Source of the DNA: Spinellus fusiger
Lineage: Eukaryota; Mucoromycota; Mucoromycetes; Mucorales; Phycomycetaceae
Direction: 5' to 3'
Assembly (NCBI GenBank): GCA_025094145.1
Contig: JALLLS010000056.1
Coordinates: 124,001 to 188,000 of the forward strand
Length of the DNA: 64,000 nucleotides
Under the pieces are notes generated by a model. That model was not told where the DNA came from. It was given only the letters and a program-made list of their open reading frames with translations, and searched no databases. Position numbers and translations under genes: made by a program. Shown here one piece after another: positions 32,669 through 43,223 of this stretch; the first letter of the stretch is position 1, and each line of letters begins with the position of its first letter.

Positions 32669-34821
32669 ATGTCCGCACAAGCATTTCCTCGTTCCTCACT
32701 GCAGGATTCCTTTTCAAGGCTAACAACAGGCAGTCCTCTCTTGCCTTCCACAGTAACACCACCCATAGGACTGCCCTATTCATCATTGCGTCCTCTTTCA
32801 TCCGACTTTTCTCATCGTGGTCATGCTCGGCCTGTCTCCGAGATTCTGCCTCCAGGCAGCTATGTTTCCCCTGAGAGTAAGCTGATGACCACCCTGCACA
32901 AGGGTGTGTGGACGAGTGTTCTTCTTATTAATCATGCTACTGTCTCTACAGCAGAAGCAATTGACCGTTGGTTTGAAGATTTGCAGGAGTATGAGCGTAA
33001 CCTTGAGACGATGGCGTCTGCTAGTGTAGACCCAAAGTATAAGGAAGAAATCCAACATGTGGATCAGTGGTTCTGCTATCTAAGTGAGGCTGAACGCACT
33101 GCTGCCATCTATTCTCTTCTACAGCACCTGAGCCAAGTACAGATCCGCTTCTTTATCAATGTACTGCAGCAAATGAATAGCAAGGACCCTGTGAGTGCAC
33201 TACTTTCACCTGCTTATCCTGATAAAGGTAACGACACTATAAAAATAAAAAAAAAACACTCTCGATAGAAAAGATGGTAGAGCATTAAGACCAATAGACA
33301 TGCAAACCCAACTTTCATCTGCTATGGCCAAAGCAGAATATGAAGCAAGCCAGAAATTGCTGTCTGCCTTGCCATTCTCTCCTATTCAACGCAGACCCAC
33401 ACCCACACGTCGTACTGTGGATCGCCATTCGTTTGCCTTGGGGGATACCGAGGAATACAATCGACTGTTGGCGAATCTAACAGCATCTGATTTCCTCTCA
33501 CCACCTCCACCACCCTCTACGCCCACGCCTCCTCGCACAGTAAGAGAAGATGCGCATCGATTGCACCCACACCACACAGCCAACACCACACCTGCTTCAT
33601 CGCACGGACCTTCTCTTACCCGGCCTCATTCCATGATGGAGGGAGACTTCTTCTTTAGTGACTGGGGATTAAATGCAAGTCTAGCAAAGGGAGCTCGTCC
33701 TGGTGCAAAAGTATCAGGACGACCCAAGTCAGCTGATATTACTCAGTGGTCGTTTGATACCATGCCTCTCCAGAATGATCCTGACTGGTCTGTGTCAGCA
33801 TTGGACAAGAGTGATAGACACTGGTCTTTGGAAAGTCCTCGGCCTCAGCGCCTTCATGAGGAGACCATGCGACGTAGACCATTGCAAACCACCATTCCTG
33901 CTGTGTTGGAGACAGAAGAAGGGATTTCTAGTACTGGTATGGGAGGTATGAGCAGCAGAAATGGTATGAGCGGTATCAACAGTATGGGTGGTATGGGTGG
34001 TATAAATATCAGCAACAACATCAGCAACATCAACGGTACTCATCCCACCAATGGCACTCACATTGTATTCAAGTACGAGGATGATCCTATTGGGTTCTCT
34101 GGTTATAATGCACTACCCACTACATCACCCCCGCCTTGCACTTCTAATCCCAACCACCCAAATGCGTATGGTCATAGAAACCAGTCCCAACATCCACAGC
34201 AGCATCCCCAACATCGCCGTGTCTCTACATCTGGGGTCTATGGGCAGTTCTTGAATCCAAAAGATTCACACAGAGAGGTTGAGCTGGATTACGCCAGCGA
34301 TCAAAGTGAAGCCTCTACAGTGAGTGGAAAGTATAAGAAAAAGACCTTTGGGTTTGGTCAGCGCCCGGCAAAAGAAAAGAAACCTGTCGAGACCATTGAT
34401 ATGCAATTATTACAAGGTAAATTAAATAATGTCCCATAGAACAACGGTCATTGTCAAGAAGAGACAAGACACTTATATCTATTGACAAAAGATACCCCTT
34501 CCTGGTTAAGAAGCTTGCGATTGCATAAGTACAACCCCGTATTTGAAAAATGGAGATGGCAGGACATGGTGAATTTGGACGATGATGAATTATTAGCAAA
34601 AGGCGTATCTGCACTGGGGGCACGACGCAAGATGCTCAAAGTCTTCGAACAAGTTAAATTGCATTGTGAGCAGAATGTGAGTACTGTTTTATATTTATTA
34701 TAGGTTATCCATTTATTTATTTATTATACATTGATGTATTTATTTATTATATATTGATGTATTTATTCACAATGATATATTCTAACGGTGTGTGACTTTA
34801 TAGAATATACTTCTCAAGTAG
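32669..34821 (+). CDS. VTS1: Vts1/Smaug-type SAM-domain RNA-binding protein
   Basis: Post-transcriptional regulator that binds Smaug recognition hairpins through its SAM domain and recruits deadenylation (family knowledge). Exons: 32669-33227, 33298-34416, 34459-34676, 34804-34821. The N-terminal region has the Vts1-specific helical domain ([16 protein letters not shown] ... [20 protein letters not shown] ... [12 protein letters not shown]). A long low-complexity middle contains a Gly-Met-Ser segment about 33940-34000 and Asn/His-rich runs. The SAM domain is [20 protein letters not shown] ... [20 protein letters not shown] with the RNA-binding ALGARRK loop. Intron 3 is 42 nt. The final 6-codon exon is the least certain; reading on from 34677 would also stop soon. 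Confidence 0.9.
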
Positions 34822-35669
34822 AAATGAAATTAAAAAGCAAGGTTTGAACAAGGGAATAAAAAAAAAGGGAGAAGAGGAGTAAAGTCCACAACACGTCAAG
34901 TGAATGTGGATGGACCGATCCGACTTCTTAGTGATTTATGATAAAATACACATGTTTCTACTCAATTATAAAATAGCAGGCATTGATAATGCTATTATTT
35001 TTTAAACAGAAAAGAAAACCTTTATGAAATAAACTTTTAGGTGTAAAAAGGAGTCAATTCAATTGAAAGGAGAGGTGTCTACATTAAGAGATGGAGTCAT
35101 TTCTAGGGCTAACCCCAGTTCCATCCTCTGTCTTTATGCCTATGTGTCGCGGGTAAGGTGTATTCTTCTTGCTGGTGCCATTGTCATTAGTACTGGTGTT
35201 ACTGCTATTACAACAGAGGCGTACTCTTTTGCTTTAAAAATCAATTCAACATGCACAGGATACTCTTTTTTATCCAGTACACCTTCATCTGTTACTACAG
35301 AACCCTTTTCTCCTTGCTATCTATATTGACTTGTCTTTCTCCTCATATTATAAGAATAAAAGTGTTCATTTCATCTTCTATTTCATCTTCTATTTCATCC
35401 TTTATTTTCTCACTCCTTGATCATTTGGATCTATTGACGGTGACTTAACACTGGCCTGAATTAATACATATATAAACATATACAATTATATGTATTTGTC
35501 TATATCTATGAATATATAAACATACTCACTCACACATCCATTTATTCATTTATCCACTTATCCACTTATCTATCTATCTATAGCCTATACGAATACAATA
35601 GTTAATACGCGTACTTTTCACTACGTACTCATTCTGATTTTTACCCTTTAGGCTTTATTTTATCTATTT
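34822..35669. other. Intergenic with low-complexity repeats
   Basis: TTTATTTATTATA and TTTCATCTTCTA short repeats and TATC runs (35565-35582). A short frame at 35063-35329 has no recognisable features. A pyrimidine-rich AG at 35651-35652 just before the GT2 start may be the acceptor of a 5' UTR intron. Confidence 0.45.
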
Positions 35670-37019
35670 ATGCTCTACCTTACCAATGATCTAGGCTTAC
35701 TGCCATTTTTCCTGCCTCTGGGAATTGTCGGGTTCTATCGCTATCTGTGGTACTTTATTAAACTTATGGCATGGTCAATCTATCAGCCAGTTAGACCAAG
35801 ACCCAACCCCACCTATCAGCCCCATCTGGATGTTACCATCATTGTGCCTACCATCGATGCAGGTGAAGAATTCAAAATTGCTGCTAGGAGTTGGCTAGCA
35901 TGTAACCCAAAGGAAATCATTATCATTACCGAGACTAGCATGCGGGCTCCCCTACAAGTCCTTGCCGATGAAGTGGATCCTTCTCGTATCAAAGTCCTTA
36001 CTGTCTCCAAGGCCAATAAACGTCTCCAAATGGTAGCTGGGATCAATGCTACCACCACTGAAATCATTGTATTTGCTGATGATGATGCCATCTGGAAACC
36101 TACCATGCTTGACTATCTCTTGGCCTGCTTTGAGGATCTAAAAATGGGGGGCGTAGGCAGTAGCCAGACCGTCCATGCTGTGGATCCCAGTGGGTACCAG
36201 ACTGTATGGGAAGTATTGGCTGGATTTCGACTCTCTATTCGTAACATTGAGGTAGCTGCTTCTACTCATATGGATGGAGGCGTGTGCTGTCTGTCAGGAC
36301 GCACGGCTGCTTACCGTACCTTGATTCTCAAAGACCCTGCCTTTCAATACGGATTCCAGAACGATCTCTGGCTGGGCAAATACCCACTCAATTCAGGCGA
36401 CGACAAGTTCCTTACACGTTGGATGGTGTCGCATGGGTGGAATACTTATGTACAAGTATGCAATGAAGCCGAGCTCTACTCTACTTTCAAGAACAATTGG
36501 CGATTCATTAAGCAAGTGCTACGATGGACCCGCAACACATGGCGTTCTGACTTTCGGTCGTTGTTTACGGAATGTGTCATTTGGCAGAGACACCCTTATG
36601 TAGCTTTCACTATGGTGGACAAGCTGTTCAATCCCTTTAGTCTCTTGTCAGGACCCGTGTTGGTGCTGATCTTTGCTATTAAGCAGACTACACAAATAGA
36701 ACCTACGAATGCTCCATTGCCTATTTGGAACGTACTGATATCCTATATCACTTGGCTTCTCCTGACTCGTGGACTGAAGCTCCTACCGCATTTTTATCAT
36801 CGTCCGCAAGATGTTATCCACTTACCAGCATGGCTACTCTTTAATTATTATTTTGCAGTTATGAAGGTGTATGCTTTATTTACACTACATGAAGTAGGAT
36901 GGGGCACCAGAGCAGGTGTGGGTACTACATTAGCATCGGATATTGCAAAGGAACAGGAAAAGGATACTGTATTGGTGCCTGTAGAAGTTACTCCTGTTGA
37001 TATAGCCCATATACGATAA
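35670..37019 (+). CDS. Family 2 glycosyltransferase (Cps1-like polysaccharide synthase)
   Basis: 449-residue membrane enzyme on one exon. An N-terminal membrane helix (LGLLPFFLPLGIVGFYRYLW) precedes the GT-A domain. The catalytic features are all present: VTIIVPTIDAG, the DxD-type FADDDAIW, the acceptor-site region SGRTAAY, GDDKFLTRW and the QxxRW-like KQVLRWTRNTWR. Three or four C-terminal membrane helices follow. This is the fungal GT2 type related to hyaluronan/chitin synthases (Cps1 of Cryptococcus, GT2 proteins of plant-pathogenic fungi needed for surface hyphal growth). Substrate unknown. An upstream exon adding N-terminal residues is possible. Confidence 0.85.
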   Translation: MLYLTNDLGLLPFFLPLGIVGFYRYLWYFIKLMAWSIYQPVRPRPNPTYQPHLDVTIIVPTIDAGEEFKIAARSWLACNPKEIIIITETSMRAPLQVLADEVDPSRIKVLTVSKANKRLQMVAGINATTTEIIVFADDDAIWKPTMLDYLLACFEDLKMGGVGSSQTVHAVDPSGYQTVWEVLAGFRLSIRNIEVAASTHMDGGVCCLSGRTAAYRTLILKDPAFQYGFQNDLWLGKYPLNSGDDKFLTRWMVSHGWNTYVQVCNEAELYSTFKNNWRFIKQVLRWTRNTWRSDFRSLFTECVIWQRHPYVAFTMVDKLFNPFSLLSGPVLVLIFAIKQTTQIEPTNAPLPIWNVLISYITWLLLTRGLKLLPHFYHRPQDVIHLPAWLLFNYYFAVMKVYALFTLHEVGWGTRAGVGTTLASDIAKEQEKDTVLVPVEVTPVDIAHIR

Positions 37020-37308
37020 TGTGCTATCCCAGGGACAGGCGTAGTAAGATAGTTGGAGGTAGTTGAGGCTTGTTTTTTTTTGTCTTTTAGTTTCTCTTTT
37101 GTTTTAGTTTCAGCCTTAGTGTTTTTGTTTTTGTTTTTCTTGTTTCTTTATTACTTATAATATCTTTATATCTTTATATCTTTATATATATCTTTATCTT
37201 TATATATATGCTTGGGGCTTCATGTCTTGTTTTACTATTGATCACCATTAATACATAAATGTTTGTATTCAATAAGAAATCTTTGAAAGGGAAGACATCC
37301 ATCGCTTG
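37020..37308. other. 3' spacer of convergent genes
   Basis: T-rich and TATATC-repeat spacer between the GT2 and WD40 gene stops; nothing else seen. Confidence 0.5.
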
Positions 37309-38778
37309 TTAAACACCAAGAATCTTAAATTTCTCTTCGGTAGGTACTTGGCTAATCACTACACGCCCTGCATACGAAAGGGATGCAAATGTCCATGTAT
37401 CTATAGGACTCCATGCTACTGAATAGACACTATCTTCATGCTGATCAAAGGTAGCCAACAATTCATCTGTAGGTACACTGTTTGTGTCATGTACATAAAT
37501 AGGCGAGTGTAGGAGAGCGAGGAGATGCATGGGGGGTATTACTGAGCTTAATACTACGACTATAAAAATATATCCATTTGTCATTTACCTTGCCCAGTCA
37601 GTTTCTTTGGATGTAATCTGCCCCAAATATGAGGCAGAAGATACCGACACTGCATTATGAAGATTCACCAAAGTATCCGAACTTGATGTCAGCAATAACT
37701 GATCATGAAATGTATTCAATGCTACAGACCATACCCTACTCTGTTAAGTGATCCATCAGACTACAAATGAGGCAGTTTACCAGTGAGTATGGCCCTCAAC
37801 CACCATTCTGGGCTGAGTGAGATGGCGTGTATCCCAGACATGAACCTTGGCATCATCTCCTCCTGTGACTACATGGTATGGGTTGTTGGCGTTGTAGTCT
37901 ACACATCGAATGGTACTCTTGTGGGCCTCTTGTTTTGTAAAACTAGGCTGTGCTGATCTTAAATCCCATCCAGCAAGACATTGATCTCCAACAGCCACAA
38001 TTTCTGGTGAGTGAGGATTCCAGACAGCAGCCTGCATAGAATGAAGTGCTAGTGTGTCCTTATTAAAGAGAACAGATCCAGCATCAATAGAGACATTTAT
38101 CTGTCAGAATAAAATAAATAAAAAGAATAAAAAGAATAAAATGTGCATCAGTCTTCTTTCTATCGTTTTCTTATTATAAAACACTCGTCAATACCTACAG
38201 TAGCATCTTCCAAGCTACACAAGTGAATATGGGATGAATCAATGGAAACCACTGACTTATTTTGCTTGGGATCCCATAACACTCTACACAGAATTAATAC
38301 AAGAACCAATATCCCATCTTGTGAATATCTATTCATACTTTTTTATACCCATAAGATCCATAGAAAACACCGATTTTAATTCATTTATATCTTCTGTATC
38401 ATGTCTCTTCCACAGTGTAGCTTTTCTCTGATTTGGATTTTGAGATACTTCACCCATTAATTAAAAGACCAGGGAGACTCCCTACTCTACCTTTGCTATG
38501 GGCAGTAAAGAACAGATTGGCATCATAAGGATTGGAAGCAATATCCCACACCTCGTCTGCATGATGATAGAGTGTAGGTAATACCTCCCCCTTTTCATCA
38601 TCATATTCTAACAGACACACTACATTGTCTTTGGCTCCTACTGTCCCTACCAAGAATTGACTCTTTTCAGGACTAGCACGAACACCAGTAAGACAGCGTG
38701 CCTATTCAATGTTAACAAACCACCAGTCTTTCCATTTACCTGATGACGAAGACCATAAACACACGAACTTTCTGTCAT
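37309..38778 (-). CDS. EIPR1/TSSC1-type WD40 repeat protein
   Basis: Seven or so exons: 38778-38740, 38701-38486, 38427-about 38370, about 38279-38220, about 38101-37778, about 37741-37590 and about 37480-37309 (the internal boundaries of exons 3-5 and 7 are approximate). It starts MTESSCVYGLRHQARCLTG. WD-repeat segments are LYHHADEVWDIASNPYD, AVWNPHSPEIVAVGD, STIRCVDYNANNPYHVVTGG with KVHVWDTRHL, VWSVALNTFHDQLLLTSSSD and QHEDSVYSVAWSPIDTWTFA. The order and the closing repeat fit EIPR1 (TSSC1), a partner of the EARP/GARP tethering complexes in endosome-to-Golgi and dense-core vesicle traffic. The late exon donor near 37591 may be a GC donor. A Peroxin-7-like WD40 is the main alternative but fits less well. 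Confidence 0.75.
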
Positions 38779-39424
38779 ATTTATGCTTCCTCTAACGTGT
38801 ATTTTACGAGGGTGATAACAAAAAGGAAAATGTCGGATATTCTTTCAGTAGGCGTGCTGGGTTACTAGTCAGCACGTGATTAAGTAAGGATCTTTGTGCT
38901 TTATGTTTCTTATGAATGCATAGTGTGTAGTAAAGCATAAGGAAATAAAGCTACAAAACAGTAAAATGTATTATTTATTAGTCACAAATAGACTACATTG
39001 GTATTCTCTATTGAATAAAACCCTATTATTTCCCCTTCAAGGTCTATAAATCATGCATGGATCCCCCCTACAGAAACTACAAATCTTTTGTCTTTCTAAA
39101 ATAAATAAATAGGGTACTGTTATTTGGACTACAAAAACAACCTCTTGAAAATGACAATATGTTGGACCGTAGATCCAAAAACAACAAAATAGTCTTTTCT
39201 TGAAGTCTAAATTCAAAATATTAACTCTATCGTCAGTAGAATCTTTAAGGGACAATCATCGCTGGACTGTATGATATAAAGTAATCAATCTAGCTTGTAG
39301 CACAATAGATTAGACATGAAAATATAAGTAGTGTTGTTTTATTTTAATAAAGTTTCTTTTAAGCTTTGTTACTGTTGGTTTATATTCTTTTCTTCTTCTA
39401 TTGCATAACTCTATTATATCTGGC
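38779..39424. other. Intergenic, no gene seen
   Basis: AT-rich spacer between the WD40 gene promoter and the MULE remnant. Confidence 0.45.
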
Positions 39425-40670
39425 ATGGAAGAACTATCTACCAATGATAATTTTGCACATCGTGATCACAAGCTTCAGTATTGGATAAATCCTGATGGAA
39501 AATATTCTCTTAGAAATTATGGGTTGATCTGTGATAGGGGAGGATAGCCCACCAGCACTATGATATACTTAAAGTCTTCTGGTAAACAACACCGTTCTGG
39601 TAGATCCAAAAGAATTGACTGTCCATTTAGTTGGTATATTGGCCTCAAGAAAGAACAGCTTCTTATTACAGTGAAAAGCAGTACTCACAAGCACCTGCCA
39701 ACAAGAGAAGAATACAATGGTCATTCATTGCGTAGACACCTAACAGAAGATCAGAAGAAGGTTGTTTCTGTAATGATTAAGTCTGGTGCATCACCATCCA
39801 ATAGGATGACTGCCTTGATGCAAAAAGATATGGGTAAATCTATCAATAAGAGAGTCATATACAATGCAATTAGAAAGCATAGAGAAGATGAATTGAACAA
39901 CAAGCTTCTAATTAACTCTCTTGTTGAAAAGTTGAATGGAAATGGAAACTATTACTACGAATTAAAATATGAAGCAACTTTATGAAAATTGACTGGTCTT
40001 TTTCTTTGCTACAAAGACTCTGTGAAGCCTTTTGAAATATACTCAACCGCTCTTGTAATTGATGCTACCTACAAAAAAAATTGTTACAAAATGCCAATGG
40101 TACAAGTAGTTGGTATCACGAACTCGAATAGTACATTTATTCTTGGCTCTGCCTTCATCAGAAACGAGCTATAACGAAAGGTTAAAAGAGTTCAAGAATA
40201 AGTTGCTAGAGCTGAGCAATAACAGTAGCAGAGAGTTTTACGATCCAAGCAACTTTATACAGTCTATAGAGTCAACATGACTTATTTACAAAGAAACGTT
40301 TGTTCACTTGCATTTATTTAACTTGAAAAAAAATTAGTTCAAAATAACTAAAGTTGTATGTTTGTATAGATTTATATCTGTTTGGACTAACAAAATATTA
40401 CACTTCAACTCCACATCTTCTAAGGTTGAAGGTGCACATTCTCTTATGAAGCGAGAAATAATTACTATCATTGAGGATCTAGATGTTGTATTTGAGTGCA
40501 CTGATAATGTTTCAGCAAAAATGATAATTAAAAGCAAAATAACAGTGGGAAAGAAGCATGAAATTGATGTATTCCAAAAACCCAACTACAATATAAATAT
40601 CAAGATTCCAACTCAAGCTTACACAGAAGTTACATATGTTAAGATGTATCTTGTGGTTTTGGGGCTTTAG
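39425..40670 (+). pseudogene. Degenerate MULE transposase
   Basis: A broken Mutator-like transposase. The segments 39425-39547 and 39560-39985 share a frame but are separated by an in-frame TAG near 39546. They include IDCPFSWYIGLKKEQ (zinc-knuckle/FAR1-like N-terminal region) and an HTH-like stretch. The MULE catalytic start VIDATYKKNCYKMPMVQVVGITN lies at 40050-40130, followed by a stop. A C-terminal piece at 40360-40670 (WTNKILHFNSTSSKVEGAHSLMK) matches the usual MULE tail region. Several stops and shifts make it inactive. No clear terminal repeats were found around it. Confidence 0.72.
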
Positions 40671-41540
40671 CTTTTCAGTTGTATGGAGACAAAAAAAAGG
40701 TTTTGGGAAGTTAAAATGACTATGAGAGATAATTTGATTCAAAACCTCAGTACATATAAGTGTTTGTTTTGGGAAGTTCTATGATTACCAAGACTGTAAG
40801 AAGCGAGTAGAGTATGAAATTTCAACACTACAGAATAAACAAGTCTTTCTGGAATAAGTACCTGTTATTTGAAAAGAGATACGCAAAAGATGGTATGTTA
40901 TTTATGAATGAATTCTTAAATATATGTTATTTAATTTGTTAAATCTTTTAGATATTAAAGTAGAAGCCACTTCCTTGGACCTGGAAGAGTATGATGAACT
41001 TCATAAAGACTTATTATTGCATAGAAATGATTTTCAAGTATGAACTCTAATAAAAAGGCGGTATTCTGATAAATAGATTGACTTGGCTAAAAAACACACA
41101 AGTCATCTTCTTGGGTGATAACATAAGAACTGAAATATTTTGCGGTACAAATAGCAAAAGTTGTGGTTTAAATAACAGCACCCAAATAAATAACATAACC
41201 TCTATTTTCAAACCCCTTTATTGTTAAAGACTAGTTTGATTCATGGAATTTACCCCAAACACCACCTTGTAAATATATGATAAATAAACAATAAATAAAA
41301 ACTATTTAGATTGATTGTCCATTTACAGAAAGAATAAAATAGACCAGGTGCCTATACATCAGAGCCAAAAGAGTAGTGTTCAATCATTTTACTCAATGAA
41401 CAAGCAAATAATAAAAAGACCACACGAAAACGTGTTCTCCAATGCACAGTCACACTCCCTGATAAAACCGCGCTGTGCTAATCTTACTGGATATCCCCCT
41501 CTTGCTTTCCCTTTCTTATCCTTGGTGCTATTCTCAAGCC
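40671..41540. other. Spacer, possible MULE remains
   Basis: Short frames such as 40945-41043 may be further decayed MULE sequence. The last ~100 bp are the presumed promoter of STE24. Confidence 0.4.
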
Positions 41541-43193
41541 ATGGATTTATCTATAGTCTATCCTTACCTGGAAGGCTTCAACTACAAATCCTATGTTATT
41601 GCATTCTCTATTGTTGTATACTGTTTTGAGCAGTATCTCAAGTAAGTGTAGATCTACTTTCTCAAGTGACTCACTTTTATCCAGCCTGCGCCAGTACAGA
41701 CGCTACCTTATTGTAGAGCGACCCAAAGAGCTGGCAGACATTGTGAGCCAAGAGGACTTTACTAAAGCTCAGAGCTACAATTATGATAAATCACGATTCG
41801 GCTTTGTCGAGAATGCCTATAAGCAGATTGAAAGTGTAGCCATGCTTCATTTTGATGTGTTGCCTTATATCTGGAATGTTGCGGGTGATGTGTTGGCTTC
41901 AAGAGGTTATAGTGCTGAATACGAGGTAATTGAGACAGAGACAGAGGTACTTGCTCATCCACAGTAAAACCTTCAATAGATCCTTCAGTCCATTGTTTTT
42001 ACTGTCATTTTTTCCGTTATCTCGACAGTGACTTCCCTGCCATTTTCATTGTATTCGACCTTTGTAGTAGAACAGCGCCATGGATTTAACAAACAGACCT
42101 TTGGATTGTTTGTTACTGATTTTATCAAATCCCAGCTTATCATGGCCATTGTGGTTCTGCCTTTCTTGTCAGGATTCTTGCACATTATCCGCTCTACAGG
42201 AGACAATTTCTATATGTACATATGGGTGGCCATGTAAGTAGATCCATTCTATTTCTATCTCTCTGCTCATAATGGACCTATGGATCTGCATTCTAGGCTT
42301 GTGTTCCAATTTATCATGATCAATGTGTACCCTACACTGATCCAGCCTCTCTTTAACACATTGACACCTATGGAGGATGGTGAGCTCAAGTCAAAGATCG
42401 AAGCATTGGCTGCTCGTATCAAATTTCCCCTCAAGAAGCTCTATGTCATTGATGGTAGTAAGCGATCAAGCCATTCCAATGCCTACTTTTATGGATTTGG
42501 CAAGAACAAGCATATTGTATTGTTTGATACATTGATTGATCACTCCACACATGAGGAGATCTGTGCTGTGTTAGGTAAGTCTATTGCTATAGCGTATTGC
42601 TATATCGACATGTCCACTCATGTTGTTTTCTCTTTTCTTTAGCTCATGAATTGGGCCATTGGTCTATGAACCACACCTTGCGTATCCTTGCTTCCAGCCA
42701 GATCTACTTGTTTTTGGCATTTTGGTCTTTCTCACAGACAATTCATAATACACAACTCTACAGTGACTTTGGATTCATTACTCGTCCTACTCTCATTGGA
42801 TTCTTACTCTTCCAGTTTGCATTTGCTCCCTTTGACAGTCTGATTAACTTCTTGATGCATGTTTACCAGCGCAAGAATGAGTATGAAGCAGGTAAAGTGT
42901 GACGTACAGAAGCAGACGCAGACATTGGTATTGGTGGTAGTATAGCATACATCTTACCCCTTTTCTTTTCTTTTTTGACAGATGCCTTTGCCTTGGATTT
43001 GGGATATGCATCTACCCTACGTAATGCACTGATCAAATTGAGTATTAAGAATCTTGGTGGATTCAATGTGGATCCTTGGTACTCTGCATGGAATCACTCA
43101 CACCCTAGTTTGACTGAACGCTTGAATGCACTTGGTTTGACTGTTTCGGGTGATAATTTGGTAGTTCAAGAAGAATCAAAAAAGGCTCAGTAG
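41541..43193 (+). CDS. STE24: CAAX prenyl protease Ste24 (zinc metalloprotease)
   Basis: ER/inner nuclear membrane M48 protease that trims prenylated CAAX proteins such as a-factor precursors (family knowledge). Six exons: 41541-41641, 41685-41925, 41989-42233, 42297-42574, 42643-42891, 42982-43193, all in phase. The zinc motif HExxH is split by intron 4: G|CTCATGAATTGGGCCAT reads AHELGHW. The third zinc ligand region is YEADAFALDLGYA (EADAFA). Seven hydrophobic segments are spread through the chain, and the N-terminus MDLSIVYPYLEGFNYKSYV matches the family. The ending LGWNHSHPSLTERLNALG-type tail is present as YSAWNHSHPSLTERLNALG. Length (~440 aa) is normal. Confidence 0.93.
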
Positions 43194-43223
43194 AGTAGAC
43201 ATACCTAGGCATGTATCTACATA

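Noticed and set aside
35063..35329. 88-codon frame upstream of the GT2 gene, considered as an N-terminal exon
   Set aside because: Composition is not membrane- or GT2-like and no splice pair joins it in phase.
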